A DNA stretch of 64,000 nt. Origin: Streptomyces sp. SCSIO 30461 (GTDB lineage Bacteria; Actinomycetota; Actinomycetes; Streptomycetales; Streptomycetaceae). Where the stretch lies: assembly GCF_037023745.1 (NCBI RefSeq), contig NZ_CP146101.1:6526001-6590000 (forward strand), given 5' to 3'. Each line of letters starts with the position of its first letter. Position 1 is the first letter of the stretch. The notes under the pieces are model-generated. The model did no database searches. It had not been told where the DNA came from and worked only from the letters and a program-made list of their open reading frames with translations. Shown piece after piece: positions 1 through 8,026 of this stretch. The position numbers were made by a program, and so were the translations under genes.

Positions 1-96
1 GATGACCTCCTCGGCCGCATCGCGGTCGGGCAGCACCAGCACATGTCTCACATCGTCCACCGCAACATTGTGCCGCTCACCGGGAGCCAGGCCCAC
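1..96 (-). CDS. Partial hypothetical protein, cut by the window edge
   Basis: An open minus-strand frame enters from a GTG at 94-96 and runs off the left edge, giving 32 residues (VGLAPGERHNVAVDDVRHVL, then LPDRDAAEEVI). It overlaps the end of the N-acetyltransferase gene by 20 nt, the spacing expected of a coupled downstream gene in the same operon. The acidic, hydrophobic-alternating composition looks like real coding sequence, but the fragment is too short to assign a family. The start codon is a guess. Confidence 0.4.
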   Translation of the reverse strand, partial: MGLAPGERHNVAVDDVRHVLVLPDRDAAEEVI

Positions 97-886
97 CCAC
101 CTGCGGGACCTGGCGGAGCGCGACTCCGAAGTGCTCCCGGTAGGCGGCCAGCACCTCCGCGTCGTCACCGAGCTGCCGCTCCTCGCGCACGCCGTGCACA
201 GTCGTCACCAACTTTCGGCCGGTCAGGGTGATCCGCCCGTCCTCGGTGAGCCGGGAGCAGACGAGTGACTGGGTGAAGTGCGAAGCGGGTGAGGTGCGGT
301 GGTACCAGGCACCGGCTGCAAAGTCCGTCAGTACACGCGGCCTCCGGTCCACCCGGAACTGCGGCTTGCCGTCCCGCAGCACATCCAGGTCGCCATCGGG
401 CGCCTCGGCGACCCGGAAGGTGCCTGCCGGGTCCGGCTGGTCGCCGCGCTCCTCCACCAGAAGGGGACAGCGGCTGTGCTCGCCGAACCCGACATCCGCG
501 AACCAGGGCCCGGTGCCGTCCTCGGTCTCGACGCGCAGGGTGAGATGGTCGTATGGGATCCCCAACCGGCCGTCCTTCCCGAATGTCCGGGCCTGCAGCA
601 GTGCGACCCCGAAGCCCAAAGCGCTCAGCAACACCGCGAAGGCTCCGTTGAGTTCGTAGCAGAAGCCGCCCCGCCGGGCCTCCACCACCTTGTCCAGAAG
701 GGGCTTGTCCTCCAGGACGATGTCCTCGCCCAGATGCACCGAGAGGTTCTCGAAGGGCACCGCGAGCAGATGCCGGTGCTGCAGCTCGCGCAGTGTTCCG
801 GCGTCCAGCCGCTCGGGGCGGGCGGCTCCGATACGGCGCAGATAGGCGTCGACGGCCTCCGGTGGTGTCGGCTGAGTCGTGTCCAT
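77..886 (-). CDS. nat: Arylamine N-acetyltransferase
   Basis: Transfers acetyl from acetyl-CoA to arylamines, hydrazines or related aromatic amines; a soluble cytoplasmic enzyme. The catalytic triad of the NAT family is visible: Cys in RGGFCYELNG (about residue 76), His in PYDHLTLR (about 114) and Asp in WFADVGFG (about 131). The 269-residue length is normal for bacterial NATs. An ATG at 920-922 would add 12 residues with no family look; I chose the inner ATG, but neither has a convincing ribosome-binding site. The upstream region is disrupted: a MITE begins 49 bp upstream of the chosen start and an IS follows, so native expression may be altered. Streptomyces NATs can serve rifamycin-type amide synthesis, but nothing here supports such a role. 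Confidence 0.88.
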   Translation of the reverse strand: MDTTQPTPPEAVDAYLRRIGAARPERLDAGTLRELQHRHLLAVPFENLSVHLGEDIVLEDKPLLDKVVEARRGGFCYELNGAFAVLLSALGFGVALLQARTFGKDGRLGIPYDHLTLRVETEDGTGPWFADVGFGEHSRCPLLVEERGDQPDPAGTFRVAEAPDGDLDVLRDGKPQFRVDRRPRVLTDFAAGAWYHRTSPASHFTQSLVCSRLTEDGRITLTGRKLVTTVHGVREERQLGDDAEVLAAYREHFGVALRQVPQVGGPGSR

Positions 887-934
887 GGCCCCAGTCTCGC
901 CACCCGCCCGCTCGTACGCCATGCGCTCTTGGTC

Positions 935-1115
935 CTAGGGTGTGTTGCGAAAGTAGCTCCGTCCGCCCGCAGGGCGGGGCCTGCGGCGTCTGGTGCGTGC
1001 GATCGCAAGGCGGAGGATCATCCTTGTACTGGACGTACTTGGATGACTCCGACAACGCAGCGAGCGTGCGTGCCAGACGCCGCGGGTCAGGAGGGACTTT
1101 CGCAACACGCCCTAG
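935..1115. mobile_element. MITE-like palindromic element with CTAG junctions
   Basis: A 173-bp core (939-1111) begins GGTGTGTTGCGAAAGT and ends with its near-perfect complement ACTTTCGCAACACGCC (15 of 16 match), with CTAG on each side (935-938 and 1112-1115). The inner sequence continues as an imperfect palindrome: GCGGCGTCTGG near 979 faces CCAGACGCCGC near 1075, and GGATCATCCTTGTAC faces GTACTTGGATGACTCC at the centre. There is no coding capacity. Size, long-range self-complementarity and duplicated CTAG fit a miniature inverted-repeat element mobilised in trans. The termini resemble IS5-type ends by eye only. It sits directly upstream of nat and abuts the IS, sharing one CTAG. Confidence 0.85.
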
Positions 1116-2824
1116 AAGGCTGCTGAAAATCTTGTTGTGGGGGCGGTCCGCCGGTGGCGGGGCCGCCCTCCGTGCTTCACGGTGTGGCCGGGGTCAGGGT
1201 CCAGGTGCCGTCGGCGGCCACTTCGAGGCCGAGGTTGACGAGCCGTCGGAGGTTGAGGGCGGCGGCTCGGTTGCGGAGCCAGGTGTCGTTCTTGAGGGTG
1301 CCGAGGTAGCGCAGTCTGCGGTTGCCTTTGGTGGTCAGCCAGGCGATGCCGCGTTCGACGGGTGGCCGCCAGCGGCGGTAGGTGTCTTTCCAGGCGGGGT
1401 CGGTGGCCTGGGCACGGGCGTCGGCCAGGCGCTGGTGCTGGGGGTGGACTTGCAGGACGCGGCCGGTCTTGGAGGTGGTGCAGCGTTCGCGCAGCGGGCA
1501 GCCGGCACACAGCTTCTTGAACTGAGCCTGCCGCAAGCCGGTCTTCCGGGGCTTGCCGAGGGGGACGATGTGCCCGGCAGGGCAGGTGACCTGGCCGTTC
1601 TCGGTGTCGATGTGGAAGTCGTCGCTGGTGAAGCCGCCGGGCACGGCCGCGCGAAGCGGGGGTGGTTTGAGGACGGCGTCGTGGCCCTGCTGTTCGAGGT
1701 GGTCGCGCAGGTCGGCGGTGCCGTAGGCGGAGTCGCCGAGCACCTCGCACGGCTCGTCCTCGGCGGCGAGGAGGTCCTCGGCGATCTTCGCCTCGTGGTT
1801 CTCGGGGCCGCAGCCCGCGGCGAGGGCGACCTCGGTGAATAAGCCGGTCTCCGGCTCGACGGCGACGTGGCCCTTGAAGCCTTCCTGGTGGCGGGTGCGG
1901 TTCTTGTGGATGTGCCTGGCCTCGGGATCGACGGTGGACACCACGCGGTCGCGGACGGTCCCCTGGGTGATGCGCCAGCGCCCGTCGCGCCCGTCGGAGC
2001 CCTCGGCGGGCTCCACATCCTGGCCCGCGACCAGCGCCAGCAGGCCGACCGCGTTCGCGGCCCGCTCGCCCAGCTCCTGCTCGGGCAGGCGGCCCAACAG
2101 GTTGAGCGCGTCCGTGACCAGCGCGTCCACCAACCCGGCGCGGGCCTGCTCGTCGTCCCAGGCGATCTTCGGCTTGCCCGGGTCGGTGTAGTCGTGAGCG
2201 GTGCAATGCCCGGCGGCGACGCGGCCGGCGCCGGGGACCTCGCGGATCACCCGGCGGATCGCCGAGATCAGCTGGGTGACCGTGTCCTGGGTGGCCACCG
2301 CGTCGTCGAACACCGTGGAGTCCAGCGCGCGGCGCCGCTTCCCGCGCAGGATGCCGGTGGCGGCCACGACCTCCTTGACCCGGGTGAAGATCCGCCCCGG
2401 ATCCGAGGACCGCTGCAGGCGGCGCCGGAAGTAGGTCAGCAGCGACGGGTCGAACGCCGTGTCGTTCAGCCCCAGTCCGCACGCCGCCTTCCACCGCAGG
2501 TCGCACCGCAGCTCCAGCACGGTCTCCACATCCGAGGTCCCGAACAGGCTCTGCAGCACCACCGCCGTCGCCAGCACCTGCGGCGGCAGGCTCGGCCGCC
2601 CGTTGGCCGAGGGGTACATGTCCGCGAACATCTCCGGCGGCAGCAGCCGCTCGCGGTGCTCGGCCAGGAACGCGAACACACTCCCTGCCGGGATCAGCTC
2701 CCGGCAGGTCTCCCACACATCCGGCCCGACCGTCTCCACGGCCCATTCCCCCTGCACACACAGCAGTCTGGCCCCGCGGGGCCACCCGCGGGGCCCAAAC
2801 CCGAGATTTTCAGTGATCTTCTAG
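1112..2824. mobile_element. IS1182-family insertion sequence
   Basis: Imperfect terminal inverted repeats bound this element: the left end (1112-1132) reads CTAGAAG-n4-CTGAAAATCT and the right end (2804-2824) is its complement, matching at 17 of 21 positions. CTAG occurs at both ends (1112-1115 and 2821-2824), so the mobile core may be 1116-2820 with a CTAG target duplication. It carries one intact transposase on the minus strand. Right-end DNA lies immediately upstream of the PPOX gene and has probably replaced that gene's original -35 region. Confidence 0.9.
1177..2757 (-). CDS. IS1182-family transposase
   Basis: A 526-residue DDE transposase that catalyses excision and insertion of the surrounding element. 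The N-terminal DUF772-type region holds the SANGRPSLPPQVL motif (about residues 50-62). Candidate catalytic acids are Asp in ALDSTVFDD, Asp in LGDSAYGTADL, and Glu in PVERGIAWLTTKGNRRLRYLG. A Cys cluster in KLCAGCPLRERC, usual in this family between the second Asp and the Glu, is present. The frame is intact and of full family length, so the element may still be active. The ATG at 2755-2757 gives an N-terminus typical of the family. No partner ORF is present. Confidence 0.93.
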   Translation of the reverse strand: MQGEWAVETVGPDVWETCRELIPAGSVFAFLAEHRERLLPPEMFADMYPSANGRPSLPPQVLATAVVLQSLFGTSDVETVLELRCDLRWKAACGLGLNDTAFDPSLLTYFRRRLQRSSDPGRIFTRVKEVVAATGILRGKRRRALDSTVFDDAVATQDTVTQLISAIRRVIREVPGAGRVAAGHCTAHDYTDPGKPKIAWDDEQARAGLVDALVTDALNLLGRLPEQELGERAANAVGLLALVAGQDVEPAEGSDGRDGRWRITQGTVRDRVVSTVDPEARHIHKNRTRHQEGFKGHVAVEPETGLFTEVALAAGCGPENHEAKIAEDLLAAEDEPCEVLGDSAYGTADLRDHLEQQGHDAVLKPPPLRAAVPGGFTSDDFHIDTENGQVTCPAGHIVPLGKPRKTGLRQAQFKKLCAGCPLRERCTTSKTGRVLQVHPQHQRLADARAQATDPAWKDTYRRWRPPVERGIAWLTTKGNRRLRYLGTLKNDTWLRNRAAALNLRRLVNLGLEVAADGTWTLTPATP

Positions 2825-2827
2825 CTT
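2822..2827 (+). promoter_or_regulatory. -10 element TAGCTT of a putative leaderless promoter
   Basis: TAGCTT fits TAnnnT and ends 7 nt before the ATG at 2835, the spacing expected if transcription starts at the start codon. No Shine-Dalgarno sequence precedes that ATG. The hexamer overlaps the CTAG at the right end of the IS, so any -35 now lies in IS sequence. Confidence 0.45.
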
Positions 2828-2834
2828 GTGCGCC

Positions 2835-3296
2835 ATGACGAGCACAGATCCGGCACGCAGTCGGAGCCGGCGCAAGCAGGACGCCCTGAACCACCTCGCA
2901 CACGATGAGGACGCCTGGGTCGCCACGGCCTCACCATCCGGCGAGGCCTGCCTCGTGCCGCTGTCGTTCATCTGGGATCGGGGCACGCTGCTGATGGCCA
3001 CGCGTCGCACCAACCCGACCGCCGTCAATCTGAGTCTCCGGGCAAGCGCTGTGGTGGCCTTGGGCCACACCCGAGACGTGGTGCACATCGAAGGGACCGC
3101 GGAACTGGTCGAGGGCAGCGATCTCGCGAAGGAGGCTGCCGACCGATTCGCGGCGAAACTCGGTTGGGACCCACGGGGCCGAAAGCCTTGGGTGTACATC
3201 AGTTTCACTCCTGTCGTGGTGAAGGCCTGGCGCGAAGCGAACGAGCAACCGGGCAGGCTGCTCATGCGCGAAGGCCAGTGGCTGGACGGCCCTTAG
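2835..3296 (+). CDS. PPOX-class (pyridoxamine-phosphate-oxidase-like) oxidoreductase
   Basis: A 153-residue split-barrel flavin/F420-binding protein of the PPOX superfamily, which in actinobacteria includes many F420H2-dependent reductases and haem-binding proteins. Seen: WVATASPSGEACLVPLSFIWDRGTL at the N-terminus, typical of the FMN/F420 barrel, followed by the RRTNPTAVNL and VVHIEGTAEL strands. A basic, flexible first 20 residues precede the barrel. I chose ATG 2835 rather than the in-frame TTG at 2826 because the -10-like TAGCTT ends 7 nt before it. The gene is convergent with comEC and overlaps its stop codon by 4 bp. The natural substrate cannot be told from sequence. The IS insertion just upstream may have changed its promoter. 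Confidence 0.82.
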   Translation: MTSTDPARSRSRRKQDALNHLAHDEDAWVATASPSGEACLVPLSFIWDRGTLLMATRRTNPTAVNLSLRASAVVALGHTRDVVHIEGTAELVEGSDLAKEAADRFAAKLGWDPRGRKPWVYISFTPVVVKAWREANEQPGRLLMREGQWLDGP

Positions 3297-5767
3297 GACC
3301 CGGCACCCCGGCGCACCGCGCGCAGCTCGCCACCCGTGCCGGTGACGGCGATCGCCCCGTCCACGTCCGTACGGAGCACGGTGGCACCGTGGGCCCGCAG
3401 CGCGCTGATCGTGCGGGCCGAGGGGTGCCCGTAGTTGTTGTCCCTGCCGCAACTGATGAGCGCGAGTCTCGGCCGGACACCGGCCGACAGACCGCCTTCC
3501 TGGAAGGCCGAGCCGTGATGGGCCACCTTGAGGACATCCACCGGCGGGATGGCTGGACGCCCCCGTATCAGCCGCCGCTGGGCGGGCGGTTCCAGATCTC
3601 CGAGAAGGAGCAGCGAGGGGCCGTCGGCGGCGCGGACGTACAAGACGACGCTGGCGTCGTTGGGCCCGTCCGGTGGTGGCCCCGGGGCGGCGGGCGGCCA
3701 CAGCACGCGCCAGTCCAGCGGCCCCAGCCTGCGCCGCTCCCCCGGTGTCGCGTGCGCCAGCGGCACCCCTGCCCGAGCCGCGGTGCGTCGGACGAACGCG
3801 GCCTGGTCGGCGGGCTCTTCATAGGACGTGGTCTGCACCATGCCGACAGATCTGCCGCGCATGACCCCGGCAAGCCCCGCGACATGGTCAGCGTGAAAGT
3901 GCGTCAGCAGCAGAAGCGGGACACGGGTGATGCCCAGCTCGCTCAGGCACCGGTCGGCCAGCTTCGCATCAGGACCGGCGTCCACGACCACGGCCGTGCC
4001 CCGGCCCGCCGCGAGCACGCTGGCATCGCCCTGGCCCACGTCGCACATCGCGAACGCCCAGCCCGGAGGAGGCCACCCCGTGACCACCCTGGTCAGCGGG
4101 GCGGGTCTGACCACCACGAGCACCATCAGCAGGGCGCAGGCGGCGAGGGTCCAGGCGCGGCGCGCCAGCACACGGACGGCCAGGATTGCCAGTGCGCCCA
4201 CCACCGCAAGCAGCAGCCCGCCTCGCCAGCCTCCGGGCCAGTCGATCTCTGCTCCGGGGAGTGACGCACCGGCGCGGGCGACGCCCGCGATCCACTCGGC
4301 GGGCATTCCGGCGCACCAGGCCAGGCCCTCCGCGACCGGTATGGCCACCGGAGCCATGGCGAGCGCTGCGAAACCGAGGACCGTGGCGGGCGCGACCGCG
4401 AGCTCGGCCAGCAGGTTGCAGGGGATCGCCACCAGGCTGACTCGGGCGGCGAACACCGCCGCGACCGGTGCGCAGAGCAGCTGTGCCGCGCCGGCGGCGG
4501 CCAGGGCCTCGGCGAGCCGCCCCGGCATTCCTCGGCGCCGCAATGCATCACTCCAGCGGGGGGCGATGGTAAGCAGTGCCCCTGTGGCGAGCACGGAGAG
4601 CAGGAAGCCGTAGGTGCGGGCGAGCCTCGGCTCGTAGAGCACCAGCAGCAGTACAGCTGCGGCCAGCGCCGGGATCAGTGATCGTCGGCGACCGGTGCCG
4701 ATGGCGAGCAGTGAGATGAGCCCGCAGACTGCCGCACGCAGAACACTGGGCTCCGGGCGGCACACCACGACGAACCCGAGGGTGAGCAGCGCGCCGGTCA
4801 GAGCCGTCGCCCGCAGCGACAGCCCGAGTCGTGGAGCCAGTCCTCCGCGCTCCGCCAGGAGGGCTCTGCCCGGCGGCCCGACGAGCACGCACAGCACGAG
4901 CGTGAGATTGCTTCCTGAAACGGCCAGAAGGTGCGTGAGGTCCGAGGCCGTGAAGGCGTCGTGCAGTTCGGTTCCGATCCGCGAGGTGTCTCCGACGACA
5001 AGTCCGGGGAGCAGCGCGCGGGCGTCCGAGCCGAGCCCGTCGGTCGCCCGGCGGAGCCCGGCGCGCAGCATCCCGGCCGTGCGCTGGACGGCGGACGGCT
5101 GAGCGATGACCGCGGGCGGTCCGGGGGACCTCACCCTCAGCACCGCGGCGTACCTCCCATCGCCGCCGTGCGGTGGCTCCGCACGGGCCGTCAGCCGCAG
5201 CCGGGTCGAGGGCAGCAGTCCCAGCCACTGGGCGGCTGACCCGCCCGGTCTGATGATGACCAGTACCGGGGCTCGCGTCGCCACCGCAGCTCCGTCCGGC
5301 CCGATGAATGTCGTGGCCTCCGCATCCAGGGCGAGCGTCTGTTCCGCCGAACGGGACGCCCCCGCTCGGGGGCGGATCGTGCGCGGATCACCTGCGACCG
5401 TCACCTCGGCCGTGATCCGGTCGTACCGTCCCGCGGCCTCCGGAATCGGCCCTCGATACAGATCGGCCCCGCTCAGGCCGCCCGCAACGGCCCCCGCCGC
5501 AGCGCACACCAGCACGGCGGCCGCCGCGACCCGATTCCCGGAGATGCCGGAGATCCGCAGCGTCCGGGCCCGCACGGCCGCAAGGCACGCCGGGACGAGG
5601 AGTAGTCCCGCCACAGCGAGGCACAGCACGGCCGCGGTCCCCGGCCAGGGCGGGCGTGCGGTGAGGCTGACGGCCACGGCTCCCCAGGTGGCGAGGGCGG
5701 GGAAGACGAGCCGGAGATCGGCCGGCCCCGCCCGCTCCGGGTCTGCCCCCACGGCGGGGCGCGTCAC
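3293..5767 (-). CDS. comEC: ComEC/Rec2-family DNA-uptake channel protein
   Basis: An integral membrane protein related to the ComEC channel that passes single-stranded DNA across the membrane in transformable bacteria. Of 824 residues, the first ~530 hold many hydrophobic helices with the Competence domain (HLLAVSGSNLTLVL), and the last ~280 form a metallo-beta-lactamase-like domain with the metal motif THFHADHVAGL and a later KVAHHGSAFQ. The GTG start overlaps the comEA stop as GTGA, so translation is coupled. Streptomyces is not known to be naturally competent in the classical way, so the role may differ from Bacillus (uptake for nutrition or in conjugation); that is inference. Confidence 0.92.
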   Translation of the reverse strand: MTRPAVGADPERAGPADLRLVFPALATWGAVAVSLTARPPWPGTAAVLCLAVAGLLLVPACLAAVRARTLRISGISGNRVAAAAVLVCAAAGAVAGGLSGADLYRGPIPEAAGRYDRITAEVTVAGDPRTIRPRAGASRSAEQTLALDAEATTFIGPDGAAVATRAPVLVIIRPGGSAAQWLGLLPSTRLRLTARAEPPHGGDGRYAAVLRVRSPGPPAVIAQPSAVQRTAGMLRAGLRRATDGLGSDARALLPGLVVGDTSRIGTELHDAFTASDLTHLLAVSGSNLTLVLCVLVGPPGRALLAERGGLAPRLGLSLRATALTGALLTLGFVVVCRPEPSVLRAAVCGLISLLAIGTGRRRSLIPALAAAVLLLVLYEPRLARTYGFLLSVLATGALLTIAPRWSDALRRRGMPGRLAEALAAAGAAQLLCAPVAAVFAARVSLVAIPCNLLAELAVAPATVLGFAALAMAPVAIPVAEGLAWCAGMPAEWIAGVARAGASLPGAEIDWPGGWRGGLLLAVVGALAILAVRVLARRAWTLAACALLMVLVVVRPAPLTRVVTGWPPPGWAFAMCDVGQGDASVLAAGRGTAVVVDAGPDAKLADRCLSELGITRVPLLLLTHFHADHVAGLAGVMRGRSVGMVQTTSYEEPADQAAFVRRTAARAGVPLAHATPGERRRLGPLDWRVLWPPAAPGPPPDGPNDASVVLYVRAADGPSLLLLGDLEPPAQRRLIRGRPAIPPVDVLKVAHHGSAFQEGGLSAGVRPRLALISCGRDNNYGHPSARTISALRAHGATVLRTDVDGAIAVTGTGGELRAVRRGAGS

Positions 5768-6882
5768 GGCCGCACCAGGGTGCTCAGCTCTGCGAACCTG
5801 CGGTCACCGATCCCCTTGACCTCGCGCAGCTCGTCCACGGAGCGGAAGCCGGCGTGCTCGATGCGGTAGTCCACGATGTGTCGAGCGAGTACGGGCCCGA
5901 CTCCGGGCAACCCGTCGAGCTGTTCCACGGTCGCGGAATTCAGACTGAGCGGCCCGGCGCCGGGGCCGCCCGGAGTGCCACCGGCCGCCAAGCGCGGCTG
6001 ACCGGAGGCAGGCAGGCCGGGTGGCGGGGTCGCGCCGACGACCACTTGCTCGCCGTCGATGAGCAAACGGGCTCTGTTCAACCCGGTGAGGTCGGTACCG
6101 GACTTCACGCCGCCCGCCGCACGCAACGCGTCGGCCACCCGCGATCCGGCGGGCAGCTGGAGCACGCCCGGTCTGTGCACCTTGCCGCTGACATCGACCA
6201 CGATCCGCGACGCGCCGATTCCCGGGGCGCGCGGAATGCCGGAGGTCGCCCCGGGTTCGATGCTCTGCGGCACTGCCAGGGTGGTACGGCTGTCCCCGAC
6301 GAGCTCCGGAGCGTGTACCGTCTGGGGCCGTCCGGTCCAGAAGTGGTGGGCGGCGAAGCCCACCGCGGCCACGAGTACGATCACGAGCGCGGCGAACGCT
6401 CTCGGCTCCAGCCCGCATCGGAGCTGGAGCCACAGCGGCAGTCGCTGACGCGGGGTGTGCCGCCCGCGTCGTCCCGTCCGGACCGCGGCCCTTGCTGTCG
6501 TCGGCTCGGCATCGGTGGGCCCCTGCGACGGATGGGCCCCGTGTGACCGGGTCCGAGATGACCGGCCTTCGAGTGGCTGGGCTTCCCCCGAGGACACCTC
6601 GGGCCGTGTGAACAGCGCCTCCGCTCGCCGGCGCATCGCAGCCACCGGTGCCTGGGCATCCATCGGGCCGATGAACGCCGCCGCCGTCGGTTCAGCTGAG
6701 CTGAGGGCAGCCGCATACCGGGGCTTCGGCACCTCGGCGTCGGTCGGCGTGGCGGACTGCGCCGTCCGCACGCGCGTCGGAGAGTGCCGGGTGCTCAACC
6801 GGTGCCGGCTGCCGCGGACCCGGCCGTCCGAGCCCGGGACGCGGCCCGGACCGCTGGTCACGGAACATGATCGCTGAGTCAT
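5764..6882 (-). CDS. comEA: ComEA-family DNA-binding protein
   Basis: A 372-residue membrane-anchored DNA receptor partner of ComEC. Order: a long basic, Pro/Arg/Ser-rich N-terminus (to about 190), one membrane helix (AFAALVIVLVAAVGFAAHHF), an SLBB domain (IVVDVSGKVHRPGVLQLPAG to RLLIDGEQVVVG), a Gly/Pro linker, and C-terminal helix-hairpin-helix repeats (LSLNSATVEQLDGLPGVGP, ELREVKGIGDRRFAEL). The N-terminal cytoplasmic region is longer than in Bacillus ComEA. I chose ATG 6880-6882; a TACCGT hexamer ends 8 nt upstream, consistent with a leaderless transcript. The stop overlaps the comEC start. Confidence 0.9.
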   Translation of the reverse strand: MTQRSCSVTSGPGRVPGSDGRVRGSRHRLSTRHSPTRVRTAQSATPTDAEVPKPRYAAALSSAEPTAAAFIGPMDAQAPVAAMRRRAEALFTRPEVSSGEAQPLEGRSSRTRSHGAHPSQGPTDAEPTTARAAVRTGRRGRHTPRQRLPLWLQLRCGLEPRAFAALVIVLVAAVGFAAHHFWTGRPQTVHAPELVGDSRTTLAVPQSIEPGATSGIPRAPGIGASRIVVDVSGKVHRPGVLQLPAGSRVADALRAAGGVKSGTDLTGLNRARLLIDGEQVVVGATPPPGLPASGQPRLAAGGTPGGPGAGPLSLNSATVEQLDGLPGVGPVLARHIVDYRIEHAGFRSVDELREVKGIGDRRFAELSTLVRP

Positions 6883-6890
6883 GCCACCTG

Positions 6891-6896
6891 ACGGTA
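6891..6896 (-). promoter_or_regulatory. -10 element TACCGT, putative leaderless promoter of comEA
   Basis: TACCGT on the minus strand ends 8 nt before the comEA ATG. An AGGTGG in the gap is too close to the ATG to be a good ribosome-binding site, so leaderless initiation is the better reading. No clear -35 is seen. Confidence 0.35.
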
Positions 6897-6983
6897 GACA
6901 CATCCGCATATCCCCGCCGGACAGCCCCAATTCCGGTGGAAAGACAACTCATTGTGGATATCTCGGCCACCCGTACGAGCGAA

Positions 6984-7829
6984 CTACCGGGGCGAGACCA
7001 CGGCCCCCAGCAATCCCGGTCCGGTGTGTGCACCGATCACCGCCCCGACTTCGCTGACGTGAAGCTCGGCGAGGTTCGGCACCCGCGACCGAAGCCGCTC
7101 CGCGAGCGCCGACGCCCTCTCCGGCGCGGCGAGGTGGTGCACCGCGATGTCCACATGCCCCGCGCCGGCCCGTTCGACCGCGATCTCCTCAAGACGGGCG
7201 ATGGCCTTCGACGCCGTGCGGACCTTCTCCAGGAGTTCGATCCTGCCGCCGTCGAGCTGGAGCAGCGGCTTCACGGCCAGCGCCGAGCCGAGCAGCGCCT
7301 GTGCCGCGCCGATGCGGCCTCCTCGGCGCAGATATTCGAGGGTGTCGACGTAGAAGTGAGCCGTCGTGGCCGCCGCGCGCTTCTCGACGGACGCCACGGC
7401 CTCGTCCAGCGTGCCGCCCGCGTCCACGGCATCCGCCGCCGCGAGGGCGCAGAAGCCGAGAGCCATCGCCACCATGCGCGTGTCCACCACGCGCACCGGG
7501 ACGGGGGCGTCCCGCGCCGCCAGCACTGCGGCGTCGTAGGTCCCGGAGAACTCGGAGGAAAGATGCAGAGAAACGATTCCGGTCGCACCAGCCTGCGCCG
7601 TGGCGCGGTAGGTGGCGGCGAAGGTCTCCGGACTCGGCCGCGAGGTCGTCACCGGTCGACGCTTCTGCAGGGCGAGAGCGAGCGCTCGCGCCGAGACTTC
7701 GGTTCCGTCCTCGAGTGCCTGGTCACCGAGGACCACGGTCAGCGGTACCGCCGTGATGTGGTGCCGCTCCATCGTCTGCGGCGGCAGGTAGGCCGTGGAA
7801 TCGGTGACGATCGCGACATGGCGGGACAT
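6984..7829 (-). CDS. DegV-family fatty-acid-binding protein
   Basis: A 281-residue DegV (EDD-fold) protein. Members bind long-chain fatty acids and, in Firmicutes, act as FakB subunits presenting them to fatty-acid kinase FakA. Seen: MSRHVAIVTDSTAYLP at the start with the DST lipid-head motif, TTSRPSPETFAATY (about 75-90), VSLHLSSEFSGTYDAA and VDTRMVAMALGF in the middle, and GGRIGAAQALLGSALAVKPLL, all typical. ATG 7827-7829 is chosen because a TAACCT hexamer ends 7 nt upstream and the family N-terminus starts there. No FakA-like gene is in the window. Confidence 0.9.
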   Translation of the reverse strand: MSRHVAIVTDSTAYLPPQTMERHHITAVPLTVVLGDQALEDGTEVSARALALALQKRRPVTTSRPSPETFAATYRATAQAGATGIVSLHLSSEFSGTYDAAVLAARDAPVPVRVVDTRMVAMALGFCALAAADAVDAGGTLDEAVASVEKRAAATTAHFYVDTLEYLRRGGRIGAAQALLGSALAVKPLLQLDGGRIELLEKVRTASKAIARLEEIAVERAGAGHVDIAVHHLAAPERASALAERLRSRVPNLAELHVSEVGAVIGAHTGPGLLGAVVSPR

Positions 7830-7836
7830 GAGCGGG

Positions 7837-7842
7837 AGGTTA
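7837..7842 (-). promoter_or_regulatory. -10 element TAACCT, putative leaderless promoter of the degV-family gene
   Basis: TAACCT on the minus strand ends 7 nt before the ATG; the gap CCCGCTC has no ribosome-binding site. Confidence 0.45.
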
Positions 7843-8026
7843 CCCGCAGGGGGCGCCGCACGGCAGCCCGACCCCGCCCCGACCACCGTTGCTCTCTGCG
7901 AACGCCCGGTGCCGCCGACTCCCTTCCGGCGGAAGGTACGCGGCCCTGCCCGCGCGCGGGCGCGTCGCGCTGTGCGCCGGGGTTTGTCACCAGAGCGCTA
8001 CCCCAGGCCCTTCGTGCGGACAGTCC

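Noticed and set aside
3293..6882. Full natural-competence operon
   Set aside because: Only comEC and comEA are present; no pilus or ComF/ComG-type genes are in the window, so competence is not claimed.
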